In this document: piece after piece, positions 44,703 to 56,147 of the stretch
How the letters are laid out: every line of letters starts with the position of its first letter
How positions within the stretch are numbered: position 1 is the first letter of the stretch
Assembly: GCF_002288925.2 (NCBI RefSeq)
Contig: NW_022098050.1
Coordinates: 9,603,884-9,667,883, forward strand
Direction: 5' to 3'
DNA from: Delphinapterus leucas
Lineage: Eukaryota > Chordata > Mammalia > Artiodactyla > Monodontidae
DNA: 64,000 nt
Translations under genes and position numbers: made by a program
Notes under the pieces: generated by a model
Databases searched by the model: none
What the model was told of the DNA's origin: nothing
Seen by the model: only the letters and a program-made list of their open reading frames with translations

Positions 44703-45165
44703 CTTTTTTAATTTCAGAAGACGTTTATTTATTTATTTATTTACGGCTTTGTTGAAATATAGTTAACATATAACACTGTGTGAGTTTAAGGTGTACAATG
44801 TAATGATTTGGTATACATATATATTGTTACATGATCCCCACAATAAGGATAGTTAGCACATCCATCACCTTACATGTTTACATTTTTTTTTGTGGTGAAA
44901 ACTTTTAAAATATACTCTCTTAGCAACTTTCAAATACACAATACAGTATTGTTAACTGTAGTCACCAGGCCATGAATTACATTCCCAGAACTTATTCATC
45001 TTATAATTGGAAATTTGTACCTTTTGACCATGTTCACCCACTTTCCCCACAGCCGCACCCTGCACCTCTGGTGACCACCAATCTGTTCTCTGAATCTATG
45101 AGCTCAGTTTTTTTGTAAATTCCACACGTGAATGAGATCATACAGTATTTATCTTTCTGTATTTA
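44703..45165 (-). mobile_element. older L1 3' end, antisense
   Basis: Poly-T start, (TTTA)n near 44727, then TTGAAATATAGTTAACATA, GTTTAAGGTGTACAATG, GTAACTGTAGTCACCAGG-like text and CAATCTGTTCTCTGAATC. This L1 type is older than the copies with GTACAGC-type 3'UTR. It stops at a MIR. Confidence 0.85.
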
Positions 45166-45395
45166 GCAGTTTAGTGCAGCGTTTAAGACAGAAGGCCTTT
45201 ATCCTTCACTTACCAGTTATGAGGACCTGGGCAAGTCACTGATCTTTCTAAATCTATTCCCTCATATGTAAAATAGTGAGAAGAATCTTAACTATTTCAT
45301 TGAGTTATTGTTGTAAAAGTTAATTATACATGAAAGCATTTAGAGTACCCTGTTCACATTAAGCTTGTAGTATATGTAGGCTGCTATTACTCCTA
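45166..45395 (+). mobile_element. MIR SINE, nearly full length
   Basis: CAGTTTAGTGCAGCGTTTAAG, AGTTATGAGGACCTGGGCAAG, CACTGATCTTTCTAAATC, CCCTCATATGTAAAATAG and GAGTTATTGTTGTAAAAG run through the MIR core to its 3' part. It is bounded by antisense L1 3' ends on both sides. Confidence 0.85.
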
Positions 45396-48135
45396 TTGTT
45401 TTTTTAATTGAGATATAACTGACATAAGACATTGTGTAAGTTTAAGGTGTACAATGTGTTGATTTAATAATTTACATATCGCACTGCGATTACCACTAAC
45501 GCATTAGCGAACACCTCTATCCCATCACATAGTTATCATTTATTTCTTTTTTTGTGGTGAAAACAATTAGGATCAAGTCTTTAAGCAATTTTATAGTTTA
45601 CAATACAAATTGTTGACTATAATCATTATGCTGTGCATCAGCTCTCCAGAACTTATTTATCTACTAGTTGTAAGTTTGTACTCTTAAACATCTCCGCAAT
45701 TCCCCCACCCCCCAAGCCCCTGGTAACCACCATTCTACTCCCTGTTTTTATGAGTTTGGCTTTCTGGATTCCACATATAAGTGATATAATACAGTATTTG
45801 TCTTTCTCTGTTTCACTGATCTCATTTAGCATAGTGCCCTCAAGGTCCAGCCATGTTGTTGCAAATGGCAGGATCTCCTTCTTTCTTAAGATCCCATTTT
45901 GCAAGTATATATTATATATACATATATATGTATATGTATGTATTGCACATCTTCTTTATCCATTCATCCATTCACAGCTTCTTTCATCCATTCATCCACC
46001 ACCAGACACCTAGGTTGTTTCTATATCCTAGCTATTGTGAATAATGCTGCAATAACATGGGAGTACAGATATCTTTTCAATATCCTGTTTTCATTGCCTT
46101 TGGATTTATACCCAGAAATGGAATTGTTGGATCATATGGTAGTTCTTTTTAAAAAAATTTTGAGGAACCTCTGTACCACTTTCCATAGTGGCTGTACCAA
46201 TTTACGTTCCCACCAACGGTGCACAAGTGTTCCCTTCTATCCACATCCTCACCAACATTTGTTATCTCTTGTCATCTTGATGATAACCATTCTAACAGGT
46301 GTGAGGTGATATCTCATTGTGTTTTGATTTGCCATTTCCCTGATAATTAGTGATGTTGAACATCTTCTTGTGTACCTGTTGGCCATTTGGATGTCTTCTT
46401 TGGAAAAATGTCTACTTAGTACCTCTGCCCATTTAAAAAATGGATTGTTTGGGGTTTTTCTGTTATTGAGTTGTATGAGTTTTTTATATATTTTTTGGAT
46501 ATTAACCCATTATCCCATATATGGTTTTGCAAATATTTCTTTCATTTTGCAGGTTTCCTTTTCATTTTGCTGGTTGTTTCTTTTGCTGTGCAGAAGCTTT
46601 TGATGTTGACGTAGTCCCAGTTGTTGATTATTTGCTTTTATTGCTTGTGCTTTTGGTGTCATATCCAAAAAAATCATTGCTAAGACCAATGTCAGGGAGA
46701 TTCTTTCTTATGTTTTCTTCTAGGAGTTTTATGGTATGTTTAAACTTTATGATTAAGTCTTTAATCTGTTTCAAGATAATTTTTATGTGATAAATTTTGT
46801 GAAAAATAGGCCCAGTTTCATTTTTCTGCATGTGGTTATAGTTTTCTGACACCATTTACTATGGAGACTATTCTTTCCCCTTTCTTGGCTCCCTTGTCAT
46901 ATATTAGTTGACCTGATATGTGGGAGTTTATTTATGGGCTCTCTATTTTATTCCATTGATATGTGTCTGTTTTCATGCCCATAACATACTGTTTTATTAC
47001 AGCTTTATAAAATCACTTTGAAATCAGAAGTGTGATACCTCCAGCTTTGCTCTTCTTTCTTTTGGCTATGTAGGGTCTTTTGTGGTTCCATACAAATTTT
47101 CGGGTTGTTTTTCTATTTCTGTGAAAAATGTCATTGGAATTCTTATAGAGATTGCATTGATTCTATAGATGGCTTTGAGCAGTATGGACATTTTAACAAT
47201 ATTAATTCTTCTGATCCATGAACACAGACCTAACTTTCATCAGAGTCTTGTAGTCTTCGTTGTACAACTCTTTCACTTGCTTGGTTAAATTTATTCCAAA
47301 GTATTTTATTGTTTCAGAGGGTGTTGTGAATGGGATAGATTTCTTTATTTCTTTTTCAAATGTTTAATTGTTAGTGTATAGAAAAACAACTCAATTCTCT
47401 TTTTTAAAATTAATTAGTTTTATTTTGGCTGTGTTGGGTCTTCGTTGCTGCACACGGGCTTTCTCTAGTTGTAGAGAGTGGGAGCTACTCTTCGTTGCAG
47501 AGTGCAGTCTTCTCATTGCAGTGGCTTCTCTCGTTGTGGGGCATGGGCTCTAGACACATGGGCTTCAGTAGTTGTGGCACGTGGGCTCAGTAGTTGTAGC
47601 TCGCGGGCTCTAGAGCACAGGCTCAGCAGTCGTGGAGCGCAGACTTAGTTGCTCTGTGGCATGTGAGATCTTCCCGGCCCAGGGCTTGAACCCATGTCCC
47701 CTGCATTGGCAGGCAGATTCTCAACCACTGTGCCACCAGGAAGTCCAAACAAGTCAATTCTGTATGTTGATTTTATACCCTGCAAATTTACTGAATCTGT
47801 TGATTAGTTCCAACAGTTTTGGGGTTGAGTTTTTAGGATTTTCTATATATAAGATCATATCGTCTGCAAATAATGATAATTTTACTTCTTCCATTCTAAT
47901 TTGGATACCTTTTTCTCTTGCCTAATTACTCTAGCTGGGAGTACTCTTCCAGTACTATGTTGAATAAGAGTGGTGAGAATGGGCACCGACCCTTGTATTG
48001 TTCCTCACCTTAGAGGAGAAGCTTTCAATCTTTCATCACTGAGTATGATGTTAGCTGTGGACTTGTCATATATGCCCTTTATTATGTTGAGGTATGTTCC
48101 TTCTATACCCGGTTTGTTGAGGTTGTTATTCTTAC
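45396..48135 (-). mobile_element. older L1 LINE, antisense, about 2.4 kb plus SINE
   Basis: Starts at the left with poly-T and 3'UTR (TTGAGATATAACTGACATA). It continues through antisense ORF2 C-terminus (CCACCAACGGTGCACAAG near 46211) and the post-RT region to the RT core (CGTCTGCAAATAATGATAA near 47862, antisense of FADD-type text). It ends near 48135. A CHR-1-like SINE at 47399-47747 interrupts it. Stops are frequent; no long L1-sense frame remains. Plus-strand frames here are shadows. Confidence 0.88.
47399..47747 (-). mobile_element. CHR-1-like SINE, antisense
   Basis: A long copy (about 350 bases) of the CHR-1-like type, with the tRNA-like head at the right (CCACCAGGAAGTCC). Target duplication AACAACTCAATTCT at 47385-47398 and AACAAGTCAATTCT at 47748-47761 matches at 13 of 14 positions. 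Confidence 0.95.
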
Positions 48136-49371
48136 TGTTGAAATTTTCCATTCTGTGTTTGTTTTCCCTTTAAGCAAACTAAAGTTGTGTCTATTTGACT
48201 GAGGCAGAACTGGAGACAGCTAAAAGTTGTTGGAACTCCATTCACCAAAGCTATTAAGGGCTCCCTGGGTGTGAAGGGGTCATGTCATCTTTTTAGATCT
48301 TGGGCTGGGTGGGACATTTCAATTTTTAGGTAGCATACAGTTAGTTGCATCACCTTCACATAGGGAAAGATTAAATTGAGATAGTTTCCATGATCTTCTT
48401 TTTTATATGGAGTCACACACATTCATCCTTGTGTATGACTTCTGGACCATCCTGCCAACTGAGCACCAACATCATGGTTCTGGGTGTAGAGTTGAGCTTC
48501 AGCCTGAATGCCAAAAACAGCAGCCAGCACCCTTTGCATGAAACCCAAAGCTGGAGCCTCATTTCCTGAAATAGAATAACATTCTAGCTTTCCCATCTGC
48601 CAATTGTAACACACAATTTGTAGTTAAGATTTGAATTTCTCAGCAACTGTGCCTAAGGGTCTCTGGGACTCTCCTAAAATCAGTGAGAAAAAGTGACAGT
48701 CTGTGAGCAGCTTGCTCAGGTCCGTCATCTTTATTTAATGTTAGCACATAATTGAACTGCAAGAAGTTAGAGTATTGGGGCAAGAGAATGTTCCTTTCAG
48801 GGATTTTTTTTTTCATATGTTTTCATTTCAGACAGGGTGGCTCCCTAGTTGCTGGAATAGGAAGGGACAAGAAAAAAATCTGCTAGCTTTCTTCATTTAC
48901 TCATCTCTGTTCAAATCTGGTTTCACATTTTGATTCAAAAGAAGGCCATCAAAAGAGGTTGTGCTCTTCAGCTCCATCACGTAGGTGACCCTGAAATCGT
49001 AGAAATTGGGAGAAAGTCTGAGCCTAACACATTGCATTTGAGGGCTGTAAAACAGACAGCAATGACCTGGCCACTGATTTTTAGTAGGTACTACTGACAG
49101 AAGCCTCTGGTCTCTTCATCAAAGAACTGCAACATAAGTTGTCTGGAAGGTCTTCTCCTTTTAATGGTGGTGGGAGAGACTCTGGGTTAGGTAGCTGCTC
49201 TGGTGTGAGTGAGTTTGCCTCTTTAGGATGTTCTACTGTGAAGGGGTTCCTGGACTACTTACTGCTATTGGCAGGTACTGGGAAGTTAGCCAAACTTCTC
49301 CACAGTGATGGGGAATGTCCAAGTATGACATATGATGGGATGGGCCCATGGTCTGATGTAAACTGTATTTG
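48136..49371. other. intergenic DNA, nothing recognised
   Basis: About 1.2 kb without confident repeat. The 77-codon plus frame at 49139-49372 is Gly/Ser/Leu-rich and has no motif I recognise. Confidence 0.45.
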
Positions 49372-49456
49372 AATACTGGTGTTACTGTTTTCCATCTGTG
49401 TTAACCTGGGAGCATTAACCTCTCTGAGCCTTGGATTTCTTATCTGCCAAATAGGG
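49372..49456 (+). mobile_element. MIR SINE, left part, split by an LTR
   Basis: GTGTTAACCTGGGAGCATTAA, CCTCTCTGAGCCTTGG and TTATCTGCCAAATAGGG are MIR core text. The element continues at 49891 after a solo LTR. Confidence 0.75.
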
Positions 49457-49890
49457 TGTATTAGTCAGGGTTCTCTAAAGAAACAGAACCAACACTGTGT
49501 ATATGTATACACACACAGAGAGAAAGAGAGAGAGAGAGATGTACTCTAGGGAATTGACTTACGTGATTATGAATACTTGGTAAGTTCAAAAATCAGTGGA
49601 GTAGGCCAGCAGGCTGGAGATCCAGGGAAGAGTTGCAGTTCAAGTCCAAAAAGTGTCTACTGGTAGAATTCCTTCTTGCTCAGAGAAGGTCAATTTTTGT
49701 TCTATTCAGGCCTTCTACTGTTTGGATGAGGCCCACCCACACTGTGGAAGGCAATTCCCCCTACTCAAAGTCGACCAATTTAAATGTCAATGTCATCCAA
49801 AAAACACCTTCACAGAAACATCTAGTATAATGTTTGACGAATATCTGGGCACTGTGGTCCAGTCAAGTTGACATAAAATTAGCCATCACA
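49457..49890 (-). mobile_element. MaLR-like solo LTR, antisense
   Basis: TGTATTAGTCAGGGTTCTC ... GTTGACATAAAATTAGCC ... ATCACA gives the TG...CA termini of an LTR. Inside are a short (GA)n and GATGAGGCCCACCCACAC. It splits a MIR, and the flanks TAGGG and TGGGG agree at 4 of 5 positions, fitting a 5 bp retroviral-type duplication. No internal region is present, so the provirus recombined to a solo LTR or was never full. Confidence 0.85.
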
Positions 49891-49990
49891 TGGGGATAAT
49901 TCCACTTAACTTTAGGACTGTTTGAAGACTTAATGAGATAATGTATGTAAAGTCAAAAGAAGTTGACCTTTCCACAAATGGTGGCTGCTA
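49891..49990 (+). mobile_element. MIR SINE, right part
   Basis: TGGGGATAATTCCACTTAAC, TTAATGAGATAATGTATG and TAAAGTC continue the MIR from 49456. Confidence 0.78.
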
Positions 49991-50019
49991 TTTTCCTGAT
50001 TGAGCTGTTAGTAGCCAAA

Positions 50020-50590
50020 AAAACAAGATCAAAATTGGTATAAACTTCCTGGAGGGAAACTTGGCAATATATACAAAAAACCTTCAATGATTTGTTGTTC
50101 GAAGTGTGCTTCCATAATTAGAACTGTATCCAAAGGACATAACTCAGGATGAGAATAAAATCTAGTTTTGAGGATGCTCATAACAGTGATATTTAAAATA
50201 CAAAAAATTGGAAACAATCTAAATGTTCGACAATATGCAATTGAATTAATAAATTAAGATATAGGTCACACAATGGAGTATTAAGCAACCCTTTACAACA
50301 ATGTTGCAGAAGACTTTTTTAATGGAAAATGGTGATATAATGAGAAGTTAAAAAAAGGGACTGAAATAAATATGTACAGTGTGAGGTTGTGATTGTATTA
50401 AAGCTATATGCATAAAGACTGAAATGTCATTCTCCAAAATACAAAGGATAGTTATTTCTGGGTGGCAAGGTTAGGAGTGATATTTGATGTTACTGTTGAT
50501 ATTTTTTGTACATCTGAATTTTCTGATTTTTTAAAAAATGAATGTGTCACAAAGGTAATTTTTAAGCAGTTTTGTAATGGGTTTGCTACG
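50020..50590 (+). mobile_element. old L1M 3' end, sense
   Basis: CCTGGAGGGAAACTTGGCAA near 50049, AAAAATTGGAAACAATCTAA near 50203, CACAATGGAGTATTAAGC near 50270 and CATCTGAATTTTCTGATTT near 50510 follow the L1M ORF2-end and 3'UTR order in the sense orientation, strongly diverged. Confidence 0.72.
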
Positions 50591-51810
50591 GTAGATATGA
50601 GACTGGTCAGAGAGAATTTGGCCAGGTGATGATGCTCTGAAAGAAGCGGTAAGGCAACAAGGTCAAAATAAGTGGAATCTTTCAGGTGTGGCCTCACCTG
50701 GAAAGAAAGCCAGCTCCAGGAGGAGCCTTCACTGGAAGAAAGAGGGTGCTCTTTTCTCGATCATTTGAAAAGCCTTCATAAGCAGGGTCACGCCAGAGGG
50801 CTTTTGAGGTGTCCAATAGGGCCAGGACTAGGGTGAGGCAAGCAAGGAACCCAGGGTACAAGATGTAAGGTGGCACACACTCTCAGGTGCTGACCCTGTG
50901 CTTGCACGGCAAAGACGTTCCAGCACCTTCTTTAGCACATGCCTGAGTAAGTGTTGCCTTATATTCTGCACCCTGGGTGCCTCAATTGCCTCACCCTAGT
51001 CTCTGTCCTGGTGTCAACAAGTAACTCCTAACTGATTGCTCCTACAGAAATGTTATTAGCCGAGTTGGAGCTGGAGTGAAGGAAATGTGTCACCATGCTC
51101 AACAGGTGGATGAGTCTGTGGGAGGTGGGTCCCTCTTTCTCTACTGCCTGTCAATCTAAGATGTGTTACTAATAGTATGAAACTGACTATCGTTTGTTTT
51201 TGTAATTGGCGTGGGTATATTTTGGGAGTTTGTGGTGTTGGGCAGGAAATGATACAGTAAAATACTTTACAGTGATACATGTTGGCTATTTGCTATGGTC
51301 TTATTAAATTACTCCTAGAGTAACTCATTTATCTTACATGCCCAGGAAATAGATGCCAGACATTAAGATAAAGACAGTTTTAAAAATTAAGAATCTAATC
51401 AAGGCTGAGGAAGTTAGCTACAACCTCAGTGAAGATTACAAATTTCTCTGAGCAGTTAGAAGTCAGAAATGGTGCCCCTTGAACTCACAAAACCTCAGCC
51501 ATATAAAGAGCACAGACATGGAATCCTGGTATAGTAACTGCGAGAAGATTCAATCTAAAATTCTCTTAAATTTGAAGATACTAGAATGTTTCAACTTAAT
51601 GCATCTGCCTAAATCCATTGTACAGTTATAATTTTAGATGGGAATTATAAGGCTGACTTGTTAGACCAGTTAGACACATTTCTTTAAACATTGCAAGTAC
51701 ACAAATGCCAAATAAGTGCAGATTCCTTACTGCAAAAAATCAAAACACATAACTCTTAAAGATTTATGTTTTAGTTCTAAACCTTCCTGGGCTTAAAAGA
51801 ACTCTATCTC
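50591..51810. other. intergenic DNA, nothing recognised
   Basis: Unassigned. Short frames on the minus strand near 50.45-51.28 kb carry no motif I recognise. Confidence 0.45.
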
Positions 51811-52240
51811 TGTGGTAGGCAGAATTCTAAGATGATCCCCCAATGACCCACACACTTGTATACTCTCCTCCCCTTGAGTGTGGCTGGAACTTGCAAATAT
51901 GACATCATTCCTGTAATTAGGTTACTAATCAATTGACTTTGAGCTAATCAAAACAGATCCCTGGGTGGACCTGCCTTAACCAGTGAGCCTCTGAAAGAAG
52001 GAGAAGCATCAGAGAAATGTGCTCCTGCTGACTTTGAAGATGTAGATCAGCTCTGGCCAATGGACAACAAAAAACCTGGGACCTCAGTCCTAAAACCACA
52101 AGCAATTCAATTATGCCAGCAACCAGTAAATTTGGAAGAGGACCCTGAGCTTTAGATGAGAACCAGTGCCCTAGATTTCAGCCTGGTAAGACCCTGAACT
52201 AGCCCATGCCTGACCTCCTGATCCACAGAAATGGTGTAAT
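51811..52240 (+). mobile_element. MLT1-like LTR, 3' truncated
   Basis: TGTGGTAGGCAGAATTCTAAG, CCCCTTGAGTGTGGCTGG, CCTGTAATTAGGTTAC and CTCCTGATCCACAGAAATGG follow MLT1-like LTR order. It breaks off before the AATAAA segment, just upstream of another LTR. Confidence 0.7.
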
Positions 52241-52259
52241 GAAAAACTAACGTTCCCTC

Positions 52260-52726
52260 TGTAGTGGATTGAATTGTGTTCCCTGCAATATGTTGAATGC
52301 ATTGAGGCCCTAACCCCTGGTACCTGTGAATGTGACCTTATCTGGAAATAAGTTCTTAGCAGATGTAATCAAGTTAAGAGGAGGTCATATGGGATTAAGG
52401 TGGTCCCTAAATCTGATGACTGGTGTCCTTATAAGGAGAGGGAGATTTGGAGACATGCATACACACACAGGGAAGATGGCCAAGTGAAGATGAGGCAGAA
52501 ATTGGAGTAATGTAGCTAAAAGCCAAGGAATGGCAAGGATTGCTGGCAACCACCAAAAGCTGGGAGAAGCAAAGAAGGATTCTTCCCTAGAACCTTCAGA
52601 AAGAGCATGGCCCTGCTATCTTGATTTCAGACTTCCAGCCTCCAGAACTGTGAAGAAATAAATTTCTGTTGTTATAAGCCCCTGGTTTGTGGTAATTTGT
52701 TATGGCAGCCCTAGAAAGCTAATATA
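52260..52726 (+). mobile_element. MLT1 LTR, near full length
   Basis: TGTAGTGGATTGAATTGTG, ATCTGGAAATAAGTTC, TGTAATCAAGTTAAGAGG, TGACTGGTGTCCTTATAAG, then GACTTCCAGCCTCCAGAAC and GAAATAAATTTCTGTTG with its AATAAA, ending AAAGCTAATATA. This is the classic MLT1 order and length (about 465 bases). No internal sequence is present. Confidence 0.9.
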
Positions 52727-52737
52727 CTCCCTAAAGA

Positions 52738-53160
52738 AACACTTATGCTATCTCTGGCAGAGACTGGCCAGATGCTTACCAAACCCATTTCTTCGAGCAC
52801 ATGGCTAGACCACATTTCCCAGCTGTCCCTCATCTGGAGGTGCTATGTGCTTAGTTCTTGCTGATGGATTGTGAGCAGAGGTGTTGAGACACTTCAGGTC
52901 ATCGAATTAAAGCTGGTGTGCTTTGTCCAAGCTGTATCTTTTCTTCTTCCATGGTGACCTTGGAGGCCATGTGTCAAAGCTGGAAGGCCCACAAGATTAA
53001 ATGAGCCTGGATCTTTGAGTCTATGCTTAGAGGAAAGCCCTAGGCCAAGAACATCTGCATTGGACTTTCCATGAGAGAGAAATAAACTTATGTTGTGCTA
53101 AGCAACTGAGATTTGGGTGTTTGTTTATTGCCCTATTACACCATCCCAAATATTCTTTGA
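52738..53160 (+). mobile_element. another old LTR, sense
   Basis: CCACATTTCCCAGCTGTCC, CCATGTGTCAAAGCTGG, GGCCCACAAGATTAAATGAG, TGCATTGGACTTTCCATG, then GAGAAATAAACTTATGTTG and GCAACTGAGATTTGGGTG. The AATAAA near 53089 and the terminal GAGATTTGGG block are LTR features. It is related to the LTR at 31036. Family not named. Confidence 0.62.
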
Positions 53161-53325
53161 CAGTTGATAATACACAGTGTCCAGAGATATCAGCTGGGCT
53201 GCAAGGTCTGAAGCAGCAGCCAGACAGCAATGTTTTCCTAATCCCAACTGCCAGCCTGAGGTCCCTTTTTATACTCATAGTGTCTTGTACTATATACAGA
53301 CTAAAGATTAAAAAGGGATGATCTT

Positions 53326-53806
53326 TGTATTCGTCAGGATTCTCCAGAGAAATAGAACTGACAGGAGATAGATGGATAGATAGATAGATAGATAATGAGG
53401 AATTGGCTCATGCAGTTATGGAAGCTGAGAAATCCCACAATCTGCCATTTGCAAGCTGAAGACCCGGGAAATCTGGTGGTATAGTTCAGTCTGAATCTGA
53501 AGGTCTGAGAATTAGGGGAATCAATGGTATAAGTCTCAGTCTGAATGTAGGAGAAATCCAATGTCCCAGGTCAGCAGCAATCAGGCAGAGAAGGGATGAA
53601 TTTTCCCTGCTTTTGTCTTTTCTTTTATTCAGGTCCTTAAACGATTGGATAATGCCCACCCACATCGGGAGGAAAATCTGCTTCACTGATTCAAATGCTA
53701 ATCTCATCCAGAAACACCCTCATAAAAATACCCAGAAATAATGTTTAGCTAAATATTTGGGCACCCCATGATCCAGTCAAGTTGACACATAAAATTAATC
53801 ATCACA
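53326..53806 (-). mobile_element. MaLR-like LTR, antisense
   Basis: TGTATTCGTCAGGATTCTCC at the left and GTTGACACATAAAATTAATC ATCACA at the right match the termini of the LTR at 49457-49890. The middle shares GGATAATGCCCACCCACATC. A (GATA)n lies at 53366-53393. Solo LTR, same family as 49457 and, reversed, 34329. Confidence 0.88.
53366..53393. repeat. (GATA)n microsatellite
   Basis: About seven GATA units with one GATG variant, inside the LTR at a place where its relatives carry other simple repeats. Confidence 0.92.
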
Positions 53807-54066
53807 GTCTCATAGCCCATGTTCCTGTTTGTGCCTAATTATTGCCAAATTCTTCCATCCACTCACAGAATCCTGTAACCTCAGGCTGCTCCTTCACAGA
53901 ATGGGATTTTTAATTTTAATACCTCAAGATACTTAAAAGTCTTTATGTTTAGTTTTAAATACTTTGAACTTGACTGAATCTTGCATTTTCCATCTTTCTC
54001 AACATAACTCTTACAGATTTTTAAAAGACATCTGTAATAATTTCTTAAGGCTTTGTCCCTAGTTTT
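53807..54066. other. short intergenic gap
   Basis: Between an LTR and a SINE. Nothing recognised. Confidence 0.4.
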
Positions 54067-54279
54067 TTTTTTGTTGTTGTTGTTTTTGCAGTACGCGGGC
54101 CTCTCACTGTTGTGGCCTCTCCCGTTGTGGAGCACAGGCTCCGGACGTGCAGGCTCAGTGGCCATGGCTCACGGGCCCAGCCGCTCCGCGGCATGTGGGA
54201 TCTTCCCGGACCGGGGCACGAACCCGTGTCCCCAGCATCGGCAGGCGGACTCTCAACCACTGCGCCACCAGGGAGGCCC
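54067..54279 (-). mobile_element. CHR-2 SINE, antisense
   Basis: Poly-T with TTG interruptions at the left, CAGTACGCGGGCCTCTCAC, the GC-rich core and a head ending CCACCAGGGAGGCCC. The target duplication TGTCCCTAGTTTT is exact at 54054-54066 and 54280-54292. The plus frame 54053-54325 and the minus frames are SINE artefacts. Confidence 0.96.
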
Positions 54280-54870
54280 TGTCCCTAGTTTTAAGGACAT
54301 TATACTGACATGTTTGGACATTTAAGAGAACTTTAAGATTCACTATACTTTTAAGTTTAATTTATTATGTTTATTGGAATTAATTAAATGCTGTGAACGT
54401 TTTGTTAGTCAGACATTTAAGGGGCTTAAAAAGTAAACTGAATTATTCAATTTATAAAGATCTTAGTTAAATGGGACCAATTATCAGTCAAAGGCATTTG
54501 TATAAGAGATCATTAAACTTTACTAGATTATAAATAGAATAATAAGATTTGTAGGTTGAACTCAAAAGCTTGAGGAAAAGCTAGGTTTGGAGTTTGTAAC
54601 TTTAATAAATAAAATATTTATATTAAACCCCTTCATTTGATAGCAAATCATTTTCTGCAAACAAAACAAAATCTCACATTATAGCTTAAAAACAAAATCA
54701 AATGAACAAATAAACCTGCTTCTACACCACACAGTAGATAGCTTCTAATCTTCTCTGTGCTGGGGAACCAGATAATCAGGATTTTGAGAATACTGCTCCC
54801 TTCAGTGTCTGAGGAGCTCCTCAACAGAGAAAAAGCATGAATTTTAGTACACATAAAAGGTGTAGTGTAT
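54280..54870. other. AT-rich intergenic DNA
   Basis: Nothing recognised; AT-rich without repeats I can name. Confidence 0.4.
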
Positions 54871-55035
54871 TTAGACCAGAACAATCACCAGGGATGTTTG
54901 CTAAAAAATCAGGTCCTGGGCCTCTTCCCTGTAACTCTGCTCCTCTCTATCTGAGGTAGGATTTGAGGGATCTGGAATTTTTAACACAGTGCTTCTCACA
55001 GGGTGGTTCATGAAGCAGCATCAGCTTTACTTATC
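54871..55035 (-). mobile_element. MER5-like remnants, possibly two partial copies
   Basis: CAATCACCAGGGATGTTTGC, TCAGGTCCTGGGCCTC and GGATCTGGAATTTTTAAC are MER5 internal text. Then CAGTGCTTCTCACAGGGTGG and TGAAGCAGCATCAGC look like the start of another copy. Confidence 0.6.
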
Positions 55036-55039
55036 TTAA

Positions 55040-56147
55040 GATATTTCTTTACGGGCCACAAAAGGAAAAATAGACAAGTGAGACTATATCAAACTAAACC
55101 GCTTCTACACAGCAAAGGAAAAAATCAGCAGAGTGAAAAGGCAATATTTGGAATGGGAGAAAATATTTGCAAACCATCTATCTGATAAGGGGTTAATCTC
55201 CAAAATGTATAAGGAACTTCTTCAATTCCATAGTAAAAAACTAAAAAACAAAACAAAACAAAACAAAAACTAATAGCCTGATTAAAAAATGGGCTAAGGA
55301 CTTGAATAGACATTTATCTGAAGAAAACATACAAATGGCCAACAGATATATGAAAAGATGCTCAACGTCACTAATCATCAAGGAAGTATAAATCACAACC
55401 ACAAAGAGATATCATCACCTCATACCTGTCAAGATGGCTACTATCAAAAAAACAGCAGATAACAAGAGTTGGCAAGGATGTGGATAAATTGAAACACTTG
55501 TGCACTGTTAGTGGGGATGCAAAATGGTGTAGCTGCTATAGGTAATAGTGTGGAGGTTCCTCCAAAAATTAAAAATAAAACTGCCATATGATCCAGCTAC
55601 CCCACTTCTGGGTATTTATCCAAAAGAATTGAAATCAAGATTTCAGAGGTATTAGCACTCCTGTGTTCATTGCAGCACTATTCACAGTAGTCAAGAGGTG
55701 GAAACAACCTAAATGCTCATTGACAGATAAGTGGATAAAGAAAATGTGGTATATACATACAATGGAATACTATTCAGCCTTAAAAAGGAAGGAAATTCTG
55801 CAATATGAGACAACCTTGAGGACATTATGCTAAGTGAAATAAACCAGTCATAGAAAGACAACTACTACATGATGCCACTTATATGAATATATAAAATACT
55901 CAAATCCATAGAATCAAAGAGTGGGATGGTGGTTGTCAGGGGCTGGGGGGAGGAAGAAATGCGAGTTACTAATCAGTGGGCATAAAATTTCAATCAAGCA
56001 AGAAGAATACATTCTAGAGATTTGCTGTACATTGCACCTATAGCTAACAATGTATTATATACTTTAAAAATTGTTAAAAGGGTAGATCTCATGTTAAGTG
56101 TTCTTAACACAATAAAATAAAATAAAACAAAAAGGTAAAATAAAATT
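55040..56147 (+). mobile_element. older L1 LINE 3' part, sense
   Basis: ORF2 C-terminal text in sense: CTACACAGCAAAGGAAAAAA near 55106, GGAATGGGAGAAAATATTTGC near 55151, CAATGGAATACTATTCAGCC near 55760, then a 3'UTR (GCTGGGGGGAGGAAGAAATG, GGTAGATCTCATGTTAAGTG) and an A-rich tail at 56112-56147. An (AAAAC)n at 55243-55268 interrupts it. 5' truncated and with many stops. Confidence 0.88.
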
